The position numbers and the translations under genes are program-made. Positions 51,879 to 59,909 of a stretch of DNA of 62,360 nucleotides are shown here, one piece after another. This DNA is from Candidatus Dactylopiibacterium sp. (GTDB taxonomy: Bacteria > Pseudomonadota > Gammaproteobacteria > Burkholderiales > Rhodocyclaceae): positions 1 through 62,360 of the forward strand of contig JAVHXQ010000015.1 in the NCBI GenBank assembly GCA_031119555.1, read 5' to 3'. The notes beneath the pieces are model-generated. The model saw only the letters and a list, made by a program, of their open reading frames with translations, did no database searches and had not been told where the DNA came from. The stretch's first letter is position 1; each line of letters starts with the position of its first letter.

Positions 51879-52637
51879 ATGAGCACATCACGCAAGGACC
51901 TTCTGGTCGGGGCCCGGGGCGTGGCGCGGCAGCGCCGCCAGCGAATCCTCGCCACCCTGTTCCGCCACTTCTGGTTCAAGGCCTTCGGCACGACGGCCTT
52001 TACCGCGCTGTTCTTCGTGGCCTACATCTATCTGCTGAAGAATCCCGCCGGCCCCGTCACCACGGTGCCGCGCATCTGGCTCGACGCGCTGATCCCGTTC
52101 CATCCGCTGGCGCTGATTCCCTACCTGTCGCTGTGGATCTATGTGTCCCTGCCACCCATCCTGATGGTCCGGCGCGCCGACATCGTGGCCTACGGCCTGC
52201 GCATCGGGCCGCTGTGTCTCGCCGGTCTGGCGATCTTCTACTTCTGGCCCAGCGCGGTGCCGCCCATGGACGTCGACTGGGCGCGCTACCCCGGCATGGC
52301 CTTTCTCAAGGGCGTGGACGCAGCCGGCAATGCATGTCCGTCACTGCACGTGGCGACGGCGGTGTTCTCCGCCTTCTGGCTGCACCACCTGCTGCGCCGC
52401 CTGGGCTGCGGCGCCGGCGTGCTGTGGGGCAATGCGCTCTGGTGCGCGGCCATCGCGTGGTCCACGGTCGCCACGCATCAGCACGTGGTGCTCGACGTGC
52501 TGGCGGGGGCTGCGCTGGCGGGTCTCGCAGCATGGCTGTCGTTCCTGCCGCGGCGGCATTTCGCGCTGCTCGCGGAGGACGGGGCCCTTGTGTCAATACA
52601 TGAAAAAAAAACCGAAACCGCGTCAACTTGTGCCTGA
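51879..52637 (+). CDS. PAP2 superfamily membrane phosphatase
   Basis: A 252-residue membrane protein with about six hydrophobic segments. The phosphatase motifs 2 and 3 are visible as CPSLHVATAVF and STVATHQHVVLDVLAG, with the catalytic histidine and aspartate. The usual first KxxxxxxRP motif is not apparent, as in the inositolphosphotransferase/Aur1-like branch. It probably acts on a lipid phosphate or transfers a headgroup at the membrane. The ATG at 51879 gives MSTSRKDLLVG. An A9 run lies near its 3' end at 52603-52611. Confidence 0.82.
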   Translation: MSTSRKDLLVGARGVARQRRQRILATLFRHFWFKAFGTTAFTALFFVAYIYLLKNPAGPVTTVPRIWLDALIPFHPLALIPYLSLWIYVSLPPILMVRRADIVAYGLRIGPLCLAGLAIFYFWPSAVPPMDVDWARYPGMAFLKGVDAAGNACPSLHVATAVFSAFWLHHLLRRLGCGAGVLWGNALWCAAIAWSTVATHQHVVLDVLAGAALAGLAAWLSFLPRRHFALLAEDGALVSIHEKKTETASTCA

Positions 52638-52699
52638 GCCCTGGCGTTATTGGCTGCATGGAGGCGTTCCAGCCTACCTTCGACAAGGAATGCAGCACT

Positions 52700-52984
52700 A
52701 TGGGACAGCAGATTTGTGATCAAAGCTTCGTCGAGTTTCTTGAGTCCATCAAGGCCGCCGGGGTTGCCATCACCAACGAAGCCGAGTTGCGCGAACGTCT
52801 GGCCGAGACGTGGCGCTGGAAGTTCGCGTTCATGACCCTGGCCGCCAACGGCCGCCCGCTGGGGATCAACTTCTCGGACCGCGAGGCGGGCCGCCACCTC
52901 GACGAAATCCGCGGCGCCTTCGCGCGCCATGAGTTCCCCGTCGATTCCGACACCGTCTTCACGCGCGGGCTCGCCACGAACTGA
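52700..52984 (+). CDS. Small hypothetical protein
   Basis: A 94-residue soluble protein starting MGQQICDQSFVEFLESIKAA. I do not recognise the family. It contains WRWKFAFMTLAANGRPLGINF and ends DTVFTRGLATN. AAGGAA at 52685-52690 is well placed for the ATG at 52700; an in-frame ATG at 52658 is less likely. A perfect 26-base palindromic terminator follows, so it is a defined transcription unit. Confidence 0.65.
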   Translation: MGQQICDQSFVEFLESIKAAGVAITNEAELRERLAETWRWKFAFMTLAANGRPLGINFSDREAGRHLDEIRGAFARHEFPVDSDTVFTRGLATN

Positions 52985-53005
52985 GATCGGGGCGTTCCGT
53001 GTGGC

Positions 53006-53038
53006 AAGGGCCGGCACATGTGCCGGCCCTTTGTTTTT
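53006..53038 (+). terminator. Intrinsic terminator, 26-base perfect palindrome
   Basis: AAGGGCCGGCACA (53006-53018) pairs perfectly with TGTGCCGGCCCTT (53019-53031) and a T-rich run continues to 53038. It starts 21 bases after the preceding stop. Confidence 0.92.
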
Positions 53039-53133
53039 GGGGGCCGCGCCAGCGTGCGAGAGGCTGGATTGGGGAAAACCCGCGAACCGGGAGGGCGCGT
53101 GCGCCGGAAAAGCGCACGAATGATGTTCTGGAT

Positions 53134-53165
53134 CAATGATTTCGTTTGCCGTTCAAGAATCATTG
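53134..53165 (+). promoter_or_regulatory. Inverted repeat upstream of bacteriohemerythrin
   Basis: CAATGATT (53134-53141) and AATCATTG (53158-53165) form a perfect 8-base inverted repeat with a 16-base spacer, in an AT-rich patch 60-90 bases before the hemerythrin start. It could be a regulator-binding site; it does not match the FNR consensus. Confidence 0.45.
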
Positions 53166-53224
53166 CAGACAGTCAGCGAAGGTCTTTCGCCCCCGGTTTT
53201 TTATTCAGTTTCAAGGAGTCCCCC

Positions 53225-53638
53225 ATGAGTCTCGTCAAATGGTCCAATGATCTGCTCGTCGGCAACGAAGCGATCGACGAGGATCACCGCAACCTCTTCA
53301 ACCTGCTCGAACGCCTGAACGCCGATCTGGGCTCGGGCCAGATCAACCAGGAAACCCAGAGCATCGTCGATGCGCTGCGCGAGTACGCCGAATCGCACTT
53401 CGCGCGCGAAGAAGCCTGCATGCGCAAGATGGGCTACGAGCACTATCCCGTGCACAAGGCCGAGCACGACCGCTTCCTGAGCGAAGTCTGCGCGCTGCAA
53501 TCGCGCGTGGCGCGTGGCGCCCGCACCGCCCAGCTCGACATCGACCAGTTCCTCGCCGGCTGGCTGCGCGAGCACGTGATGGTGCGCGACATGGCGCTGG
53601 CCGCGGCGATCCGGGGTGAGCGCCTGGCGGTGGCCTGA
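53225..53638 (+). CDS. Bacteriohemerythrin
   Basis: A 137-residue oxygen-binding hemerythrin. The di-iron ligands are visible: His21 in IDEDHRNLF, the HxxxE of SHFAREEACM, HxxxH in YPVHKAEHDRF and the final HxxxxD in REHVMVRDMA. It probably stores or senses oxygen in the cytoplasm, or delivers it to an oxidase in micro-oxic conditions. AAGGAG precedes the ATG. It has its own AT-rich leader with an inverted repeat and its own terminator. Confidence 0.93.
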   Translation: MSLVKWSNDLLVGNEAIDEDHRNLFNLLERLNADLGSGQINQETQSIVDALREYAESHFAREEACMRKMGYEHYPVHKAEHDRFLSEVCALQSRVARGARTAQLDIDQFLAGWLREHVMVRDMALAAAIRGERLAVA

Positions 53639-53677
53639 CGCGCGCAACGCCTGTCGCACGCAACACTTTTGTTCCGC

Positions 53678-53702
53678 AACCGGCGCCCCAGGCGCCGGTT
53701 TT
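53678..53702 (+). terminator. Intrinsic terminator after bacteriohemerythrin
   Basis: AACCGGCGCC (53678-53687) pairs with GGCGCCGGTT (53691-53700) around CCA and is followed by a short T run. It lies 40 bases after the stop. Confidence 0.85.
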
Positions 53703-53705
53703 GCG

Positions 53706-53732
53706 TTGACGGGCCCGTCGGGGCGCTATGGT
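53706..53732 (+). promoter_or_regulatory. Weak promoter candidate for the PL10 lyase gene
   Basis: TTGACG at 53706-53711 is followed after 15 bases by TATGGT at 53727-53732, directly downstream of the hemerythrin terminator and 62 bases before the lyase ATG. The spacer is shorter than optimal. Confidence 0.3.
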
Positions 53733-53793
53733 CCGTCCTGGAGCCTTGCGCGACGGCAGCCTGCCGGCGGCTCATTTCACAGGAGGAACAAGC

Positions 53794-54969
53794 ATGAAGC
53801 AGTTCGTATGCGGAGCGTTGCTGGCCGCGAGTCTGGTGGCCGGCAGTTCCTTGCCCGCCGTGGCGGCTTCGCCGTCGGGCCCGTGGCAGGCCATTCCGCT
53901 CGACGGATTCCGCGACGGGATCCACCACTGGCGCAACCGTTACGGCAACGATTACGCCCGCTACGCACCCGAGCAGATCGTCGAGATCGCCGACAACGTG
54001 CTGCTCTACCAGCGCCGCAACGGCGGCTGGATCGAGAATCGCGATCCCACGCGCATCCTGAGCTATGCCGAGAAGGCGCAGATCCAGGAAGACCAGAAGG
54101 TCGACTCGGCCAGCTTCGACAACGACAACGTGTTCTCGCAGGTGGAGTATCTGGCGGCGGCGTTCAACCAGACGCAGGACGTGCGCTATCGCGAGGCCTC
54201 GCTGCGCGGGCTCGACTTCATGCTGCGCAACCAGCACCGCAAGTGCGGCGGCTGGCCGCATACCGTGCCGGGCTCGCAGCCCTATCACCCCTACATCACG
54301 ATGGCGGACGCGGTGACCTCGGGCGTGCTGCGCACGCTGCGCCGCGTTGCGACGGGCGACGCGCCCTTCGGGTTCATGCCGGCGCCCGAGCGTGCCCGCG
54401 CGCGCGCGGCCTTGCGGCGTGGCGACGATTGCGTGCTGCGCCTGCAGATCGTGCAGGAAGGCCGCCTGGCGGGCTGGGCAGGGCAGTACCACCCCGTTTC
54501 GCTCAAGCCCGAGGGCGGCCGCAGCTTCGAGCTCGCCTCCATCGTCTCGCGCGAGAGCGTCGAGATGGTGCGCTACCTGATGAGCATTCCCGAGCCTTCG
54601 CCGGCCCAGATCCGTGCCGTGGAGGGCGCCGTGCGCTGGTTCGAGCGCTCGGCGCTGCGGGGCCTGCGCGTGGAAACCTTCAAGCTCGAGCAGCCCGTGA
54701 AGTACGACTTCCACACCGCCACCACCGACCGCCGTCTGGTCGAGGACCCCGCCGCGCCGGCATTGTGGGGACGCTTCTACGACCTGGCCGACAACAGCGT
54801 GGTGCTCGCCAATCGCGACGGGGTGCGCGTCAAGCGTTACGACGAGATCCTGCACGAGCGGCGCACGGGCTATGACTGGTACGGCACCTGGCCCGCGAAG
54901 CTGCTGGCCACGGAGTATCCGGCCTGGGCCAAGCGGGTCGGGCGCAAGCCGGTGCTGGCTCAGCCCTGA
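53794..54969 (+). CDS. Pectate lyase, polysaccharide lyase family 10
   Basis: A 391-residue secreted protein with a Sec signal (cleavage near AVA-A, residue 26). The mature part matches PL10 pectate lyases, which cleave polygalacturonate by beta-elimination with calcium: ADNVLLYQRRNGGWIENRDP, SFDNDNVFSQVEYLAAAF (the D-N...Q motif), LDFMLRNQHRKCGGWPH and FELASIVSRESVEMVRYLM. An ideal AGGAGGAA precedes the ATG. It is the first of four pectin-related genes in this stretch. Its 3' end overlaps the opposing DUF1653 gene by 10 bases. Confidence 0.88.
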   Translation: MKQFVCGALLAASLVAGSSLPAVAASPSGPWQAIPLDGFRDGIHHWRNRYGNDYARYAPEQIVEIADNVLLYQRRNGGWIENRDPTRILSYAEKAQIQEDQKVDSASFDNDNVFSQVEYLAAAFNQTQDVRYREASLRGLDFMLRNQHRKCGGWPHTVPGSQPYHPYITMADAVTSGVLRTLRRVATGDAPFGFMPAPERARARAALRRGDDCVLRLQIVQEGRLAGWAGQYHPVSLKPEGGRSFELASIVSRESVEMVRYLMSIPEPSPAQIRAVEGAVRWFERSALRGLRVETFKLEQPVKYDFHTATTDRRLVEDPAAPALWGRFYDLADNSVVLANRDGVRVKRYDEILHERRTGYDWYGTWPAKLLATEYPAWAKRVGRKPVLAQP

Positions 54970-55205
54970 TCGGGCAGGCGCGTGAAGCGGGGGCCGGCGT
55001 AGCCCGCGACGCGCACCGCCTCGACGAACATCGCGAAGGGCCGCACCCACAGGCCCTTCGCGCCGTAGAGCGGGCGATACACGACCATCGGCTCCAGCGT
55101 TTCGGAATGCCGCGCCACACCCAGCACCTCGTACTCGCCGCCCTTGTAGTGGCGGTAGCGGCCCGGCGCCAGCCCGGGCAGGGGCGGCAGATCCTGATCG
55201 TTCAT
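54960..55205 (-). CDS. DUF1653 domain protein
   Basis: An 81-residue protein of the DUF1653 family, with the typical APGRYRHYKGGEYEVLGVARHSETLEPMVVY-type core (seen in parts as GRYRHYKGGEYEVLGVARHS and VVYRPLYGAKGLWVRP). Function unknown. I chose the ATG at 55205 (MNDQDLPPLPG) because GGAG is well placed for it; an ATG four codons upstream has none. It overlaps the convergent PL10 gene end. Confidence 0.82.
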   Translation of the reverse strand: MNDQDLPPLPGLAPGRYRHYKGGEYEVLGVARHSETLEPMVVYRPLYGAKGLWVRPFAMFVEAVRVAGYAGPRFTRLPDQG

Positions 55206-55272
55206 GAAAGGCTCCATCGGTTCGGGACGGCGATTGTCGCCGATCGGGCGGCGGGCGCGGCGGTCATGGCGC

Positions 55273-55300
55273 TTGAATGCCCCGGCCGCCTCTCTAGAAT
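55273..55300 (+). promoter_or_regulatory. Sigma-70 promoter of kduI
   Basis: TTGAAT (55273-55278) and TAGAAT (55295-55300) are spaced by 16 bases, 34 bases before the kduI ATG. This is one of the better promoter matches in the window. Confidence 0.55.
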
Positions 55301-55333
55301 GACGGTTTCGATCCTGCCGAGGGAGCTGACGTC

Positions 55334-56188
55334 ATGAGTCTGTACCGCCGCGTGTTCCACGCAACCCATCCCGATTCGATGCCCGGCGCGAGCAATGCGC
55401 AGCTGCGCAGCCGCTACCTCATCGATGCCCTGTTCGGCGCGGACGAGATCCGTCTCAACTACACCCATTTCGAGCGCATGGTGGTGGGCGGCGCGGCGCC
55501 CGTGCGCGAAGCCCTTGCGCTGCCGGCGCAGACCGAACCGGCCTCCGCCGCCGGCCTGCCGTTCCTGGAGCGCCGCGAGATGGGCGCGATCAACGTGGGC
55601 GCCGGCGCCGGCGTCATCACCGTGGACGGGGTCCGCTACGAGATGGCGCCCAGGGATGGCCTCTACATCGCGATGGGCGCGGCCGACGTGCGTTTCGAAT
55701 CGGTCGATGCCGCTCGCCCGGCCAAGTTCTATCTCGTCTCCACGCCCGCGCACGCGGCCTGCACCACGACCCACATTCCCATCGACAAGGCGGTGCCGCT
55801 CAACATGGGCGCGCTCGAAACCTCCAACGAGCGCACCATCTACCAGTACGTGGTGCCGGCCACCGTGAAGAGCTGCCAGCTCCTGCTCGGCATGACCATC
55901 CTCAAGCCCGGCTCGGTCTGGAACACCTGCCCGCCGCATCTGCACGACCGCCGCTCCGAGGTGTATTTCTACTTCGACCTCAAGGAAGACCAGCGCATCA
56001 TGCATTTCATGGGCGAGCCCGACGACATGCGCCACATCGTGATGGGCCCCGAGGAGGCCGTCGTGTCGCCGCCGTGGTCCATCCACATGGGCTCGGGCAC
56101 CTCGAACTACACGTTCATCTGGGCCATGGGCGGCGAGAACCTCGACTACACCGACATGAACAAGCTGGACATCTGCCAGCTCAAGTAA
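55334..56188 (+). CDS. kduI: 5-dehydro-4-deoxy-D-glucuronate isomerase
   Basis: A 284-residue cupin-fold enzyme (E. coli KduI 278). It isomerises the 4-deoxy-5-hexosulose uronate released by pectate lyases to 3-deoxy-D-glycero-2,5-hexodiulosonate. Recognisable are [26 protein letters not shown] start segments, [13 protein letters not shown], and the zinc site [18 protein letters not shown] with a later histidine in [15 protein letters not shown] is well placed before the ATG. kduD, kdgK and eda are not in the window. It links the flanking pectate lyases to intracellular uronate use. Confidence 0.95.
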   Translation: MSLYRRVFHATHPDSMPGASNAQLRSRYLIDALFGADEIRLNYTHFERMVVGGAAPVREALALPAQTEPASAAGLPFLERREMGAINVGAGAGVITVDGVRYEMAPRDGLYIAMGAADVRFESVDAARPAKFYLVSTPAHAACTTTHIPIDKAVPLNMGALETSNERTIYQYVVPATVKSCQLLLGMTILKPGSVWNTCPPHLHDRRSEVYFYFDLKEDQRIMHFMGEPDDMRHIVMGPEEAVVSPPWSIHMGSGTSNYTFIWAMGGENLDYTDMNKLDICQLK

Positions 56189-56253
56189 GCCCGTCGTGCC
56201 GTGCCGCGGCCCGCGTATCATGCGGGCCGCAGCGTTTTCCCCTCCGTCCTCCC

Positions 56254-56815
56254 ATGTCGAACGTTCCCGTGCTGTCTTTCCTGGCCGGCTATCCCGAGCC
56301 GCTCGCCGCCCGGGTGGCCCAGCGCATCGCGGACGGCAGCCTGGGCGCGGCGTTGCGCCAGCGTCACGGCGCCGCGCATGTCATCCGCTCCGACACCGCG
56401 CTCTACGCGTTCGCGAGCGAACTCAAGCAGGCCCGCCTGCGCCACGCCGGCGTGCTCGCGCGCGTGCAGTACGACGCGCGCCTGCAGACCTTGCGCCACG
56501 CGCTCGGCACGCACACCACGATCTCGCGCGTGCAGGGGGGGCAAGCTCAAGGCCAAGCGCGAGATCCGCGTGGACGGCGTCTTTCGCGAGGCGCCGGAAG
56601 CCTTCCTGCGCATGATCGTGGCGCATGAACTCGCGCATCTGAAGGAGCGCGGGCACGACCGCGCCTTCTACCAGCTCTGCCATCACATCGAGCCCGACTA
56701 CGCCGCCCTCGAGTTCGCCGTGCGTGCCTGGCTGTGCTGGATGGAAAGCGGCGGCACGAACCCGTGGGCGCAGGACGCGCCCGCGCCTCAGGCGCCGGGC
56801 TTGCGGTCGGCGTGA
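56254..56815 (+). pseudogene. YgjP-like metallopeptidase with a frameshift in a G run
   Basis: The frame from the ATG at 56254 reads as the N-terminal half of the M48/DUF45 YgjP-like family (MSNVPVLSFLAGYPEPLAAR, then LYAFASELKQARLRHAG, TTISRVQGG). The frame then breaks in a run of seven G at 56535-56541. The adjacent frame continues the family exactly with KLKAKREIRV and the zinc motif HELAHLKERGHDRAFY, ending at 56815. Six G would restore a 186-residue protein. Either the gene is inactivated, phase-variable, translated with slippage, or the base is a sequencing error. All other family features are intact, which favours an error or a very recent change. Confidence 0.85.
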
Positions 56816-57099
56816 CCCAGGCTGCGCTCGGGCGCGACGTGGTCGCGCACGCGCTGCTTGAGTTCCGCGATGTCGGGAAAGCGCCCCTCGGCCTTGCGCG
56901 ACCACACCAGCGCGCCATCGGCGAGCACCTCGAAGACCCCGCCCGTGCCGGGTTGCAGGCTGAGTTCGCCGATCTCGTCCTCGAAGCTCGTGAGCAGCTC
57001 CTGGGCCATCCAGGCCGCGCGCAGCAGCCAGCGGCACTGCGTGCAGTAACGGATCTCCACGCGATGGCGCGCGGCGCCCGTCGCCGTTGCGTCGCTCAT
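56788..57099 (-). CDS. SelT/SelW/SelH family (Rdx) protein
   Basis: A 103-residue thioredoxin-like Rdx protein. The N-terminal CTQC motif (YCTQCRWLLRAAWMAQELL) replaces the selenocysteine of the animal relatives. It is followed by the typical GGVFEVLADGALVWSRKAEGRFPDI-type core (seen as GVFEVLADGALVWSRK and GRFPDIAELKQ). A redox role is presumed. Its 3' end overlaps the frameshifted YgjP-like gene by 28 bases. It overlaps the upstream lipoprotein gene stop by ATGA. Confidence 0.88.
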   Translation of the reverse strand: MSDATATGAARHRVEIRYCTQCRWLLRAAWMAQELLTSFEDEIGELSLQPGTGGVFEVLADGALVWSRKAEGRFPDIAELKQRVRDHVAPERSLGHADRKPGA

Positions 57100-57566
57100 G
57101 GCCGGTCGAGATAGCGCACGGCGGTGTATTTGACCGGGGTGCGCTCATCCATCGGGATGCCGAAGCCCACGCCCATGCCCATGCTGGAGTGCCCGCCGAA
57201 GCCTCCGAAACCGCCGAAACGCAGGCCCGAGGTATAGCGCGGCCCGCCCGGCAGCACGACCTCGATGAGCGCGTCGGCGCCGATCTCGCGCGCCTTGTCG
57301 ATCACGTCGCCTTCCACGCGGCGGTGGGCGTCGTCGGCATACAGGCCGCGCGGGTCCTCGATGTAGCCGAGGATCTCGTACCGCCGCGCGGGCTCTCCGT
57401 TGAACCAGATGTCGATGCCCTCGTAGGTGAAGCGGCTGCCCCCCTTGCCGGCGTATTCGTTGTGCGTGGCTTCGTGCGGATAGAAGCGCGTGGTCGAGCA
57501 GGCGGCGAGCAGCACGACGCAGCAGGCCAGGGCGAAGCGCAGACGGGAAGTGGTGGGGTGGGCCAT
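57096..57566 (-). CDS. Predicted lipoprotein
   Basis: A 156-residue lipoprotein with lipobox LLAACS (Cys near residue 23). The mature part has YEGIDIWFNGEPARRYEILG and IDKAREIGADALIEVVLPGG, a pattern of small proteobacterial lipoproteins with a YdgH or heavy-metal-binding-like fold, and a glycine-phenylalanine-rich tract (RFGGFGGFGGHSS). Function unknown. It is translationally coupled to the Rdx gene that follows and lies 35 bases after the metallopeptidase gene. Confidence 0.75.
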   Translation of the reverse strand: MAHPTTSRLRFALACCVVLLAACSTTRFYPHEATHNEYAGKGGSRFTYEGIDIWFNGEPARRYEILGYIEDPRGLYADDAHRRVEGDVIDKAREIGADALIEVVLPGGPRYTSGLRFGGFGGFGGHSSMGMGVGFGIPMDERTPVKYTAVRYLDRP

Positions 57567-57600
57567 GGTGAAACTCCAGGAAACGGTGGGCGGTGGGATT

Positions 57601-58470
57601 CTATGGCGCGACGCCGCGCGCGAAGGTATCGCAGCGCGCGAGGTCGCCGGTCTCGAAGCCGGTGCGGAACCAGCGCGTGCGCTGCGCGGCACTGCCATGC
57701 GTGAAGCTGTCCGGCGTGGCGTAGCCGCGGGCGCCTTTCTGCAGCGTATCGTCGCCGATGGCGCTGGCGGCGCCAAGCACGCTTTCGATGTCGCCCGCCT
57801 CCAGCACGTTGCGCTGCTGGTTTGCCTTGTTGACCCACACGCCCGCCAAACAATCCGCCTGCAGCTCGAGGCGCACCGAGAGGGCATTGGCCTGCCTCTC
57901 CGACGCTTGCTGGCGCGCCCGCTGCACGCGTTCCGAAATGCCCAGCAGATGCTGCACGTGGTGCCCGACCTCGTGCGCGATCACGTAAGCCTGCGCGGCG
58001 TTGCCCGGGGCGTTGAAGCGCCGTTCGAGCGCATCGAAGAACGTCAGGTCGAGGTACACGCGCTGATCGGCGGGGCAGTAGAACGGGCCCGTGGCGGCTT
58101 CGCCCTGGCCGCAGGCGGTGGGCGTGGCATCGCGGAAGAGCACCAGCCTGGGCTCGCTGTAGGCCTGCCCCTGGGCGCGGAAGATCTCGCCCCAGGTGAG
58201 CTCCGTGTCGTGCAGCACCTGCGCCACGAACCGGCGCTGCGCGGCTTCGGCCGGGCTCTCGGCGACCGGCGCGGCGGCCTGCGTCGGCGCGGCGTCGCCT
58301 GGCAGGACCTGTGCGCCGTTGAGGATCAGCGCGGGGTCGATGCCGAAGAAATACGCGGCCGCGAGGGCGATCACGATGGTGCCGATGCCGATGCCGCCGC
58401 GCCCGCCCGGAAAGCCGCCACGGCCCCGCCGGTCTTCGATGTTGCGGCTTTCGTCTCCGTCCAGGCGCAT
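57601..58470 (-). CDS. ypfJ: Neutral zinc metallopeptidase YpfJ
   Basis: A 289-residue member of the YpfJ/zinc_peptidase family. An N-terminal arginine and glycine-rich cytoplasmic stretch is followed by one transmembrane helix (GTIVIALAAAYFFGIDP, ~30-46). The periplasmic domain has the zinc motif AHEVGHHVQH and FYCPADQRVYLDLTFF upstream. GAGGAGAA precedes the ATG. Its substrate is unknown. It heads the minus-strand set ypfJ, lipoprotein, Rdx. Confidence 0.9.
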   Translation of the reverse strand: MRLDGDESRNIEDRRGRGGFPGGRGGIGIGTIVIALAAAYFFGIDPALILNGAQVLPGDAAPTQAAAPVAESPAEAAQRRFVAQVLHDTELTWGEIFRAQGQAYSEPRLVLFRDATPTACGQGEAATGPFYCPADQRVYLDLTFFDALERRFNAPGNAAQAYVIAHEVGHHVQHLLGISERVQRARQQASERQANALSVRLELQADCLAGVWVNKANQQRNVLEAGDIESVLGAASAIGDDTLQKGARGYATPDSFTHGSAAQRTRWFRTGFETGDLARCDTFARGVAP

Positions 58471-58650
58471 GGCGATTCTCCTCGTGCGTCGGCGCGGACC
58501 CGGCGCCGTCGGACGGATCATCCTGCCATCGGCAGACGCGTGCAATGCACCCTGCCCGCGCGGAAGGGGGGGCGGGGCGCACGGTATACTTGCGCCTGGC
58601 GTCGCGCGGACCGCGTGGCGGCACCTTCTCCCCCACAAAAACACACCGCA

Positions 58651-59790
58651 ATGATCAGACAGCTTTGCATGTTCACGCTGGCCTGCGCCACATGGGCGAG
58701 CGCCGTGGCCGGCGAATCGCCCGAGGCCTTCTGGCGCGAGGTGGCCCCCGCCGACGGCTGGGCCGCACAGGAAGGCGGCACGCAGGGTGGTGCCGCCGCG
58801 CCCGCCGCGCGCGTGTTCCGGGTGCGCGACATCGCCGCCCTGCGTGCCGCGCTGGGCGACCGCGACGGCGCACCGCGCATCGTGGTGCTGGAAGGGGTCA
58901 TCGATGCCACGGGCGGGGTGCCCTTCGCCGACCACGCGGACCAGTCCCGCCGCGGGCAGCTGCGCGTGCCTTCGCGGACCACGCTGGTGGGGCGCGGCGG
59001 CGACGCCGGCCTCGTCAATGTCAATCTCGTCCTCAAGGGCGTGGACGACGTGATCCTGCGCAACTTCGCGATCCAGACCCCCTGGGACGCGTTTCCGGTG
59101 TGGGACCCGGAAGACGGCCCCCACGGGCACTGGAACTCGGAATACGACGGCATCACCGTGGACGCCAGCCGCCATGTCTGGATCGACCGCGTGCTGATCA
59201 CCGATGCGCCGCGCACGGACGACCAGAACGGTCACGCCAACGGTCAGGAAGTCCAGCATCACGATGGCGCGCTGGATCTCAAGAACGGCGCCGATTTCGT
59301 CACGGTGTCGTGGAGCATCTTCCGTCTCCACGACAAGAACAATCTCGTCGGCCACAGCGACAGCCGCGAGAGCGATGCCGGCCATCTGCGCGCGAGCTTT
59401 CACCACAACCTGTTCGACAACATCGTGCAGCGCGCCCCCCGCGTGCGCTACGGCCAGGTACATCTCTACAGCAACCTGCACGTCGGCAGCCGCACCCACG
59501 CGGTGTATCCGCACCAGTACAGCCACGGTGTCGGCGTGGGCGCGAGCATGATCTCGGAGGCGAACCGCTTCGAGATCGAAGGCGCGACCACGGCGTGCGA
59601 CATCGTGAAAACCTTCGGCGGCACGCGCTACGAAGATCGGGGCAGTTTGCTCAACGGACGAGCCCTGACGCTGGATTGCCCCCGGCTGAGCGGGCTCGGG
59701 CCGGCGGGCTGGACGCCCCCTTACGCCTACGCCCCCACGCCGCTCGACGAACTGGCCGCGAGCCTGCGGGCAGGGGCGGGTCCGCACTGA
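58651..59790 (+). CDS. Pectate lyase, polysaccharide lyase family 1
   Basis: A 379-residue secreted protein (signal cleaved near AVAG, residue 20) with the right-handed beta-helix of PL1 lyases. Key elements are SEYDGITVDASRHVWIDRVLITD, HHDGALDLKNGADFVTVSWS (calcium-binding aspartates), NNLVGHSDS and the catalytic arginine region FDNIVQRAPRVRYGQVHLYSN. It should cut polygalacturonate outside the cell. TATACT at 58585-58590 may be the -10. A second lyase gene follows by about 120 bases on the same strand. Confidence 0.88.
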   Translation: MIRQLCMFTLACATWASAVAGESPEAFWREVAPADGWAAQEGGTQGGAAAPAARVFRVRDIAALRAALGDRDGAPRIVVLEGVIDATGGVPFADHADQSRRGQLRVPSRTTLVGRGGDAGLVNVNLVLKGVDDVILRNFAIQTPWDAFPVWDPEDGPHGHWNSEYDGITVDASRHVWIDRVLITDAPRTDDQNGHANGQEVQHHDGALDLKNGADFVTVSWSIFRLHDKNNLVGHSDSRESDAGHLRASFHHNLFDNIVQRAPRVRYGQVHLYSNLHVGSRTHAVYPHQYSHGVGVGASMISEANRFEIEGATTACDIVKTFGGTRYEDRGSLLNGRALTLDCPRLSGLGPAGWTPPYAYAPTPLDELAASLRAGAGPH

Positions 59791-59909
59791 AAAGCAACGC
59801 CCCCTGACGGATCCGGCGCGGGGTTTCCGCCGCGGCCGGTGAGCCACGGCGATGCTGCGGCATCATGCGCAAGCGGCGGCAGGGACCGCCGGCTCACGGA
59901 GACATGCGC

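Noticed and set aside
53118..53136. FNR-like site near the bacteriohemerythrin promoter (TGAT and ATCAA words)
   Set aside because: The half-sites are separated by seven bases instead of the four required between TGAT and ATCA.
56788..57099. Possible selenoprotein because of the SelT/W/H fold
   Set aside because: The redox motif is CTQC with two cysteines and no in-frame UGA, so no selenocysteine is needed.
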